Positions 1-4,592 of a stretch of 5,285 nucleotides of DNA are shown piece by piece. The stretch is from Enterocloster bolteae (GTDB lineage Bacteria; Bacillota_A; Clostridia; Lachnospirales; Lachnospiraceae), in assembly GCA_021769025.1 (NCBI GenBank), contig JAETTS010000206.1:1-5285 (forward strand), in the 5' to 3' direction. The stretch's first letter is position 1; each line of letters starts with the position of its first letter. A program made the translations under genes and the position numbers. The notes under the pieces are model-generated. The model was not told where the DNA came from. It worked only from the letters and a program-made list of their open reading frames with translations, and made no database searches.

Positions 1-719
1 TTGCCGTTGATCTCCGCGATAAACAGCTGCTGGGACTCTTCCTTTGCCACGGATCTGGAGATCACATTGGCACTGGAATCCACCCCATTTAAGTTCACCA
101 CAAACCCACTTTCCGCATACTGGGTTCCATGGGTTAGAAGCCGTTCCCGGATGACCAGCTTGGCACCGGCTGCCAGATCGGCTTTGGTACTTCTCTTGGT
201 AGAGTCTACCCCCTTGATCTGTACCATCTCCATCTCCATATAGCTGTTCTCTTCCATGGTCACTTCCGTGCCTGGATTCATGATCCGCTTGCCTCTGCCG
301 TCTCCAGACCCATAATGCTTCTCCACATATTTCACCTTGGCGTTCTTCCCCACGAAAAACCGGTGAAGCCCGTCGTGCTTGGAATCCTGGTCGCCGCCAT
401 TGTGAATGCCACATCCAGCCACGATCACCACATCCGCATCATCTCCGATATAGAAATCATTATATACCATCTCCTTGATGCCGCTTTGGCTCAACACTAC
501 CGGAATATGGACGCTTTCTTTCTTGGTTCCCGGCTTAATGTGAATGTCGATCCCAGTGCCGTCTTCTTTCGATACAATCTCAATATTGGCTGAGTTCACC
601 CTCTGGGCCAGCTGCCCATTGGCCCGGATGTTAAATGCGCCTGCCGGAACCTGATGCAGGTCCGCCACTTCCTCCAGAAGGCGAAGCTGTATGCTGTCTA
701 CGTTTGCAAAATCTGCCAT
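1..719 (-). CDS. sufB: SufB/SufD-family Fe-S cluster assembly scaffold, 3' end cut by window edge
   Basis: This is the scaffold partner of SufC in SUF-type iron-sulfur cluster assembly, a cytoplasmic role. Reading from 719, 239 codons are open without a stop and run off the left edge. The protein starts MADFANVDSIQ. It has the cysteine-containing stretch AGCGIHN (residues 101-107) and then HDGLHRFFVGKNAKVKYVEKHYG (split here: HDGLHRFF at 115-122, VGKNAKVKYVEKHYG at 123-137). These I recognise from short clostridial and archaeal SufB/SufD-like proteins, and the repetitive beta-helix character fits the family. Such short forms are usually a little over 300 residues, so roughly a quarter is missing, including the C-terminal part where the core catalytic residues usually lie. 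The start is set by AAGGGGG (729-735) inside the end of sufC, 9 nt upstream. Only one base separates the sufC stop from this ATG, so the two are co-transcribed and probably translationally coupled. SufB and SufD cannot be told apart reliably from this fragment. Confidence 0.88.
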   Translation of the reverse strand, partial: MADFANVDSIQLRLLEEVADLHQVPAGAFNIRANGQLAQRVNSANIEIVSKEDGTGIDIHIKPGTKKESVHIPVVLSQSGIKEMVYNDFYIGDDADVVIVAGCGIHNGGDQDSKHDGLHRFFVGKNAKVKYVEKHYGSGDGRGKRIMNPGTEVTMEENSYMEMEMVQIKGVDSTKRSTKADLAAGAKLVIRERLLTHGTQYAESGFVVNLNGVDSSANVISRSVAKEESQQLFIAEING

Positions 720-720
720 C

Positions 721-1458
721 TTATCGTTCCCCCTTAGAAAACATGGTGCAGGCATCCACTGCCGAGTTGGTCCCCAGAAGTCCCGGAAGGATCTGTTCTC
801 TGGCTCCCTGGGCCGCAATCTGTCCATCCCTTATCACCACGATCTCGTCTGCAATATTGAGAATCCTCTCCTGATGGGAGATGATCAGAACCGTGCCTTT
901 CGTTGTGTCCCTCATTCTCTCAAATACGGAAATCAAATTCTGGAAGCTCCACAGATCGATCCCTGCCTCCGGCTCGTCAAATACAGATAGTTTGGTTCCT
1001 CTGGCAAGAACCGTGGCGATCTCAATTCTCTTTAATTCCCCTCCGGATAAGCTGGCGTTTACTTCCCTGTTAATGTAATTTTTGGCGCACAGCCCTACCT
1101 CGGATAAGTACTGGCAGGCATCTGCCACAGACAGTTTTTTCCTGGCCGCCAGACGGATGAGATCCAGAACCTGGACTCCTTTAAACCGCACCGGCTGCTG
1201 AAACGCATAGCTGATGCCCAGATTGGCCCTGTCCGTGATTCCTTTCTCTGTAATGTCCTCTCCGTCAAGGACAATCTTCCCTTCTGTAGGCTTCTCGATC
1301 CCGGCGATTAACTTGGCCAGGGTGGATTTGCCTCCGCCGTTGGGTCCGGTAATTACAATGAATTTATGCTCTCCTATGGTCAGGTTCAAATTCCGGATGA
1401 TTTCCTTTTCACCCTTTTCCTCCTGTACACCAAATGATAGGTTTTCTAATGTAAGCAT
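721..1458 (-). CDS. sufC: SufC, Fe-S cluster assembly ABC-type ATPase
   Basis: This is the soluble ABC-type ATPase that powers SUF iron-sulfur assembly; it binds SufB/SufD and is not a transporter. All nucleotide-binding motifs are intact in the 245 residues: Walker A GPNGGGKST (38-46), Q-loop Q87 in YAFQQPVRF, signature LSGGE (137-141), Walker B LSVFDEP with D161 and E162, D-loop AGID (165-168) and H-loop H195. The signature context SLSGGELKRIEIA and FDEPEAGIDLWSF are typical of SufC rather than importer ATPases, and the length is normal. The ATG at 1458 is supported by AAAGGAG (1466-1472) at 7 nt spacing. The SufB-like gene follows after one base. No sufD, sufS or sufU is visible on the upstream side. 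Instead a membrane protein gene lies 71 nt upstream on the same strand. Confidence 0.95.
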   Translation of the reverse strand: MLTLENLSFGVQEEKGEKEIIRNLNLTIGEHKFIVITGPNGGGKSTLAKLIAGIEKPTEGKIVLDGEDITEKGITDRANLGISYAFQQPVRFKGVQVLDLIRLAARKKLSVADACQYLSEVGLCAKNYINREVNASLSGGELKRIEIATVLARGTKLSVFDEPEAGIDLWSFQNLISVFERMRDTTKGTVLIISHQERILNIADEIVVIRDGQIAAQGAREQILPGLLGTNSAVDACTMFSKGER

Positions 1459-1465
1459 GTATGCT

Positions 1466-1472
1466 CTCCTTT
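1466..1472 (-). promoter_or_regulatory. Ribosome binding site of sufC
   Basis: AAAGGAG read on the minus strand lies 7 nt before the ATG at 1458. It is strong and decides the sufC start. It shows that sufC can initiate on its own even if co-transcribed with the upstream membrane protein gene. Confidence 0.8.
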
Positions 1473-1529
1473 ATGTTGGTTTCAGCCGGTTGGATCCCCA
1501 TCTGTATGACGGTTCTTCCCGGCCAGCAA

Positions 1530-2498
1530 TTAATGAAGCAGATCCGAGCCCATCACTTTCTCCAGTTCTTCTCTCAACGCCCTCTTTTCCGCCTCCAGGC
1601 TTTCCTCCAGTTCCGCCCGAATACTCTCTTCCAGTTCTGCCTTTACCTGCTCTTCCACACTTTCCAGCAGCTTCTCATCTATAGTTTCGTCTACCCGCTC
1701 GATCTTAATTCCTCCAATTTCCAAACTGGAAGGAATTTCCTCTTCCTGGGTGCTCCGGCTTCCATCAGACTCTCTGGAAGATTCCCTGGCCGTTGTCTCA
1801 GCAGGCCTTTCCCGGTCTGCAGATCTTGTAATCCCGGCTGAACCTTCATTCTCAGCTGCTCCTGTGGCTCCGGCTGGCCCTTCACCCCCGACTGCTCCTG
1901 TGGCTCCGGCTGGCCCTTCATTCCCGGCTGCCCTTGTAACCCCAGCCTGCCCTTCATTCTCAGCCTCTTTTATACCACCGGCAATTCCTGCGGCCTCATC
2001 CGCTGCAACAGACCCCTCAGAGATATCCTCTCCATCCTTCCTGTCCTTGGCCTGCTGCTTTGCCTGCTCTTCCTCTGCCGCTACTGAAAGGTTAAACTCT
2101 ACCAGGGAAGCAGCTCCATATATACTGGGATAATGGCCGTCCTTATCCATTGCCTGTCTGTTCCTCCATCCCACTTTAAACCGATAGGCTCTTCCTGTCT
2201 TGATCTCTTTGTATGCATCTTCCGCGGTAATATTTCCGCTTAAGGCTGTGTCGGTCAGCTCAAAGGTATGGACAACGCCGTCTTCATCTTCACAGTCGAT
2301 TAAAAATACTTCCTCTGTCCCATTGTCCTTGTCTTCCCGTATGATGGTTTCCTTCCTTACAACCTGGCCTTCGACACGCCAGTCTTCATTCTTTTCTCCA
2401 TCCTTTTGAAGCCTCATCAACAAAATCAGCACAAGAACAACAATAAAAAAGGATGCTGCCGCTATTATAATATTTTTTAGTTGATTCGAGTCTCTCAT
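1530..2498 (-). CDS. Single-pass membrane protein with collagen-like Gly-X-Y repeat and C-terminal coiled coil, function unknown
   Basis: I do not recognise a named family. The 322 residues divide clearly. A short N-terminus is followed by one hydrophobic helix (about 10-28, IIIAAASFFIVVLVLILLM) and RLQK. Next is a beta-rich region (about 40-137) containing YRFKVGWRNRQ and one cysteine (C69). An acidic, Ala-rich linker covers about 140-180. Residues 181-228 hold four copies of a 12-residue unit such as NEGPAGATGAVG, which puts Gly at nearly every third position like bacterial collagen-like segments. A Ser/Arg/Glu-rich stretch follows, and then a charged heptad-like helix (about 270-316) with AELEES twice. 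A signal anchor with the bulk outside the cell is the likeliest topology, but flanking charges do not settle it. The start at 2498 has AAGGA (2504-2508) 5 nt upstream. It precedes sufC by 71 nt on the same strand without a clear terminator. It could be a multimeric surface stalk; that is inference. Confidence 0.8.
   Translation of the reverse strand: MRDSNQLKNIIIAAASFFIVVLVLILLMRLQKDGEKNEDWRVEGQVVRKETIIREDKDNGTEEVFLIDCEDEDGVVHTFELTDTALSGNITAEDAYKEIKTGRAYRFKVGWRNRQAMDKDGHYPSIYGAASLVEFNLSVAAEEEQAKQQAKDRKDGEDISEGSVAADEAAGIAGGIKEAENEGQAGVTRAAGNEGPAGATGAVGGEGPAGATGAAENEGSAGITRSADRERPAETTARESSRESDGSRSTQEEEIPSSLEIGGIKIERVDETIDEKLLESVEEQVKAELEESIRAELEESLEAEKRALREELEKVMGSDLLH
1779..1958 (-). repeat. 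36-bp coding tandem repeat, 4 good copies plus a degenerate fifth
   Basis: The repeat encodes 12-residue units within the membrane protein: NEGQAGVTRAAG, NEGPAGATGAVG, GEGPAGATGAAE, NEGSAGITRSAD and a decayed RERPAETTARES. Read as triplets from residue 183, twelve of fourteen begin with Gly; the exceptions are R189 and E216. The two central copies share a 29-bp stretch without any difference (1856-1884 and 1892-1920), which indicates recent duplication or gene conversion there. The outer copies have diverged. Copy number may vary between strains by slippage. Confidence 0.85.
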
Positions 2499-2571
2499 AT
2501 GATTCCTTCTCTCCCTTGCTTCTTAACACTTTGGCGAAGCGTACACATTCTTCCCCATTTCCTGTCTTTTC

Positions 2572-2600
2572 ATTCTATCACACACTGGCTCATACTTCCA
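2572..2600 (-). promoter_or_regulatory. Candidate sigma-A promoter for the membrane protein (and possibly suf) transcript
   Basis: On the minus strand an extended -10 element TGA-TAGAAT (-10 hexamer at 2572-2577, five of six consensus bases) lies 17 bp downstream of a weak -35 TGGAAG (2595-2600). Transcription would start around 2565, giving a leader of roughly 65 nt before the ATG at 2498. The -35 match is poor, but the TGn extension commonly compensates for this. Confidence 0.45.
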
Positions 2601-2619
2601 GCTTTTTTTCTATCAACTA

Positions 2620-2650
2620 TTGAACCAGAACTCCTCAAGTTGCTGTTCAA
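2620..2650. repeat. 31-bp interrupted dyad, candidate operator between divergent promoters
   Basis: The sequence is TTGAAC-N3-AACT-N5-AGTT-N3-GTTCAA, exactly symmetric about position 2635, with 10 matching base pairs per arm. It lies between the candidate -35 elements of the leftward (2600) and rightward (2658) promoters. It is therefore upstream of both transcripts and is unlikely to act as an RNA terminator. The layout suits a dimeric DNA-binding protein controlling both directions. The binding protein is not identifiable from the window. Confidence 0.45.
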
Positions 2651-2657
2651 TCCCTTC

Positions 2658-2686
2658 TTGCATCCTCATGAAGCCAGAAGTATAAT
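2658..2686 (+). promoter_or_regulatory. Candidate sigma-A promoter of the sigma/anti-sigma operon
   Basis: A perfect -10 TATAAT (2681-2686) lies exactly 17 bp downstream of TTGCAT (2658-2663), which keeps the TTG of the -35 consensus. Transcription would start near 2693, leaving a leader of about 115 nt that includes the A/T inverted repeat. This is a housekeeping-type promoter. I did not find a convincing ECF-type AAC / CGT pair nearer the gene, so autoregulation cannot be claimed from the sequence. Confidence 0.5.
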
Positions 2687-2716
2687 ACGAAAAAAGGCCT
2701 GTATAAAAATGTTTTA

Positions 2717-2742
2717 AAAAAATAAAAAAACTTTTATTTTTT
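2717..2742 (+). repeat. A/T-only inverted repeat in the sigma leader
   Basis: AAAAAATAAAA and TTTTATTTTTT form a perfect 11-bp arm pair around the loop AAAC. It contains no G-C pair in the stem, so an RNA hairpin would be weak. Possible roles are a bent or easily melted DNA segment, or a leftover attenuator-like element. No function can be assigned. Confidence 0.5.
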
Positions 2743-2807
2743 CCCATAAATTTCCCAGTTCTCAAACGTATCATTAATACAAGGCCAAAGCGAAAGAAGG
2801 CAATGCC

Positions 2808-3329
2808 ATGGATGACCAGCAGTTCGAACAAGATATCCTCCTTATTCTCCACAACGACCGAAACGGGTTGAAGCATATCTATGAAGCTTACTGTCCTATG
2901 ATTTTTTCTGTGGTTTCCGATATCGTGGGAAAGCGTGAGGATGGAGAAGATATCACCTCTGAGTTTTTTATCCGCCTGTGGGATATTGCAGATACATACA
3001 AACCAGGCAAGGGGCACCGTGCGTGGATGATCACCATTGCACGGAATATGGCGATTGATTATCTGCGCAAACAAAGCCGCATATCGCCCACTGCAGAAAT
3101 TCCGGATTATCTGCAGGAAGGCCCCTCTGCTGAAGACAGCATCTGCCATAAGCTTAGCCTTGAGCAGGCACTGATGACACTGAAAAAAGAAGAACGACAG
3201 ATTGTTAACCTGAAAATCATGGGAGAATTAACCTTCCGGGAAATTTCAAAGATCCTGAAAAAACCTCCGGGAACCGTGGCCTGGCGTTATCGGACAGCCA
3301 TAGAAAAACTAAAGGAGGTGCAGCTGTGA
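2808..3329 (+). CDS. Sigma-70 family RNA polymerase sigma factor, ECF-like
   Basis: This is a two-domain alternative sigma factor that would direct RNA polymerase to a dedicated set of promoters. Of its 173 residues, about 20-89 form region 2. There, EDITSEFFIRLWDIADTYKP (47-66) is the core-binding region 2.2 and RAWMITIARNMAIDYLRK (71-88) covers the -10 recognition part. Residues about 115-170 form region 4, with the helix-turn-helix LTFREISKILKKPPGTVAWRYR (LTFREISKIL at 141-150, KKPPGTVAWRYR at 151-162). Regions 1 and 3 are absent, as in ECF factors, and the length is typical. The ATG at 2808 has AGAAGG (2795-2800) at 7 nt. The stop overlaps the GTG start of the next gene by 4 nt, the classic arrangement of a sigma and its regulator. 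Target promoters cannot be read from the window. Confidence 0.93.
   Translation: MDDQQFEQDILLILHNDRNGLKHIYEAYCPMIFSVVSDIVGKREDGEDITSEFFIRLWDIADTYKPGKGHRAWMITIARNMAIDYLRKQSRISPTAEIPDYLQEGPSAEDSICHKLSLEQALMTLKKEERQIVNLKIMGELTFREISKILKKPPGTVAWRYRTAIEKLKEVQL
3311..3318 (+). promoter_or_regulatory. Ribosome binding site setting the GTG start of the anti-sigma gene
   Basis: AAAGGAGG, nearly full complementarity to the 16S tail, sits inside the end of the sigma gene. It lies 7 nt before the GTG at 3326. It justifies the non-ATG start and the GTGA overlap, and suggests translational coupling that keeps sigma and anti-sigma levels matched. Confidence 0.85.
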
Positions 3330-4441
3330 AACAGAAATCATCATTGGAACAGGAGTATAAAAATTTAATGAGCCAGTCTGCACCGGATCTGTGGGACCGG
3401 ATAGAAGGGAACCTAAAAGAATATCCTGAGAGAGGCCATCTTCCGGAACATGAAGACATACGCAAACGCACCTCCGGACATGTAAGGCCAGAAACATTCC
3501 GCAGTTCATACAGTACAGTCTATAAATGGGCTTCCTTTGGCACCACTGCAATCATAGCTGCCGCTTGCCTTCTGGTGATCGCAGGTCCCTGGTACTCCAC
3601 CCTCTTTCCTGTAAGGAATCAGGCAGGATCCAGTATGGAGACCGCTGCAGAAACCACTGCAGGCTGGATTGCCGGTGAAACTGTTGCAAATGGAGGAACC
3701 AATGAGGCTGCCAGTGAGACTGGTGTAGACGAAGAGGCCACTGCGGATTGGGCGGCTGGCAAGGCCACTGCCGACTGGATTGCTGGTGAAACCCTTGTAG
3801 ATGAAGAGGACAGCCGAACCACTGCGGATTGTATTGTCAATGAACCCTCTTCTGATAAAACTGCCGGTGTGCTCCACTACAGTCAGCTGAACTTGGCATC
3901 TTATTCCGCCCTGTCTCTTCCACCTCACGCTGTAACTGTACCGGAAGACACCATGTATTTTTCAGAAGATATCCTGGCAGATACGGAGCTTCTGTGTCTC
4001 GGAACGGTCACATCCGTATCCCTGGAGATGGATTCATCCCAGAATGCAGCCCTTCTTGTCTACGATATCACCCTGGATTCCATCTGCTACTCCCAGGATT
4101 ATACGGAATCGTTGACATCCCTTACTGTAAGAAGCCCTATTGTGGCATCGGAAGGCGGTGAAAACCAGATCCTATACCAGCTGCAGGTTGGAAGTTCTTA
4201 CGTCCTTCCGTTAAAACAGCTAGGTAGTGACTGGCAGCTTCTGTTCCCATTTGCCCCCCAGATCCAGATCACAGAAAACGGCGCTTACCTGTTCCATTCC
4301 GGCTACGCCAGCCTTACAGATGATCAGACATTGGTGGTGGTGGGAGAGCCAGAGGGAGCCAATGACTTCTATTATGACAGAATGCTTTTAAGAGACGATG
4401 ATGGGTTTCTCTCAGATGTTCTTTCCCTGGTGCAGCCATGA
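3326..4441 (+). CDS. Single-pass membrane protein, likely anti-sigma factor
   Basis: It probably binds and holds the sigma factor encoded just upstream until an envelope signal arrives; this role is inferred from the 4-nt overlap and the topology. The 371 residues start at GTG. A cytoplasmic part of about 67 residues contains SAPDLWDRIEGNLKE (18-32), a motif I associate with clostridial anti-sigma-like proteins. One membrane helix follows (about 68-87, WASFGTTAIIAAACLLVIAG). Next is a Thr/Ala/Asp/Glu-rich linker with four copies of a TADWIAGET-like unit (111-174), then a beta-rich outer domain (about 182-371). There is no HxxxCxxC zinc motif, so it is not a standard ZAS-type anti-sigma factor. 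Its outer domain is unusually large for one. It has no recognisable protease site. An alternative is a membrane sensor that merely shares the operon. Confidence 0.78.
   Translation: MKQKSSLEQEYKNLMSQSAPDLWDRIEGNLKEYPERGHLPEHEDIRKRTSGHVRPETFRSSYSTVYKWASFGTTAIIAAACLLVIAGPWYSTLFPVRNQAGSSMETAAETTAGWIAGETVANGGTNEAASETGVDEEATADWAAGKATADWIAGETLVDEEDSRTTADCIVNEPSSDKTAGVLHYSQLNLASYSALSLPPHAVTVPEDTMYFSEDILADTELLCLGTVTSVSLEMDSSQNAALLVYDITLDSICYSQDYTESLTSLTVRSPIVASEGGENQILYQLQVGSSYVLPLKQLGSDWQLLFPFAPQIQITENGAYLFHSGYASLTDDQTLVVVGEPEGANDFYYDRMLLRDDDGFLSDVLSLVQP
3656..3847 (+). repeat. Short degenerate coding repeats (TADWIAGET-like, 9 residues)
   Basis: Four related units lie just outside the membrane helix of the likely anti-sigma factor: TAGWIAGET (residues 111-119), TADWAAGKA (139-147), TADWIAGET (148-156) and TADCIVNEP (166-174). 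The second and third are directly adjacent (27-nt period). The others are spaced by acidic stretches. The DNA copies resemble each other (act-gcN-gaN/ggc-tgg), pointing to duplication of a 27-bp unit. The tract probably forms an extended juxtamembrane linker. Confidence 0.6.
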
Positions 4442-4496
4442 CCAGTACTGTAAGATGCCGGCCATATCCCGCAACGCGCGAAAATTTCTGTCACAT

Positions 4497-4516
4497 CATA
4501 TTGGATTCATATTGGA
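4497..4516 (+). repeat. Direct repeat CATATTGGA x2, 11-bp period
   Basis: Two exact 9-bp copies start 11 bp apart, about one helical turn, roughly 77-96 bp upstream of the lipoprotein start. This spacing puts both copies on the same face of the DNA, as for some tandem activator or response-regulator sites. It may also be chance. Confidence 0.4.
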
Positions 4517-4582
4517 ATTGCCTAATGGAAAGAAACCGGCAGATTGCCACCAAAGGCACCCTACGAAAACCATGCAGAATAT

Positions 4583-4587
4583 GGAGG
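4583..4587 (+). promoter_or_regulatory. Ribosome binding site of the VWA lipoprotein
   Basis: GGAGG is 5 nt before the ATG at 4593. Three in-frame ATGs exist (4581, 4593, 4602). The first overlaps the GGAGG itself and the third is 14 nt away from it, so 4593 is the best start. Confidence 0.7.
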
Positions 4588-4592
4588 AGATT

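Larger units (their letters stand above)
2499..2807. other. Divergent intergenic control region
   Basis: These 309 bases between two outward-facing genes hold no convincing gene. Open frames that cross it are antisense to the sigma gene or lack a ribosome binding site. It becomes increasingly AT-rich towards the sigma gene. It contains a candidate promoter for each direction, a 31-bp dyad between their -35 elements, and an A/T-only inverted repeat in the presumed sigma leader; these are listed separately. Confidence 0.75.
4442..4592 (+). other. Spacer between anti-sigma and lipoprotein genes
   Basis: These 151 bases show no credible gene and no G-C stem followed by a T-run, so read-through from the sigma operon into the lipoprotein gene is plausible. 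They contain a direct repeat of CATATTGGA (4497-4505 and 4508-4516) and no strong sigma-A promoter. Confidence 0.5.

Noticed and set aside
1459..1529. Promoter-like TTGCTG-17 bp-TACAGA and a GCCGG/CCGGC pairing between the membrane protein and sufC
   Set aside because: Each hexamer matches only three of six consensus bases. The 5-bp pairing has a loop of over 30 nt, so neither a promoter nor a terminator is supported.
1214..1841. Two overlapping plus-strand open frames opposite sufC and the membrane protein
   Set aside because: They are antisense to well-supported genes, and their Pro/Ser/Phe-rich content is what the complement of these genes produces.
1691..1957. 88-codon minus-strand frame with Gln/Gly/Pro repeats that looks collagen-like
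   Set aside because: It is a shifted reading of the same 36-bp repeat within the 322-residue gene and lacks its own ribosome binding site; the main frame has the membrane anchor and a proper start.
1750..2133. Plus-strand frame rich in APVAPAGPS repeats
   Set aside because: It is the antisense reading of the repeat tract, without a start signal.
2746..2780. ECF-type autoregulatory promoter around AAACGTATCAT before the sigma gene
   Set aside because: A CGTA is present, but no AAC-type -35 lies 16-17 bp upstream, and the sigma-A style match TTGCAT-17-TATAAT further up is better.
2613..3149. 178-codon open frame on the minus strand opposite the sigma gene
   Set aside because: It lies antisense to a clearly conserved sigma factor, has no recognisable domain and would run across the divergent promoter region.
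3506..3928. Minus-strand open frames opposite the anti-sigma gene
   Set aside because: They are antisense to a gene with good start, overlap and topology; their repeats mirror the TADWIAGET tract.
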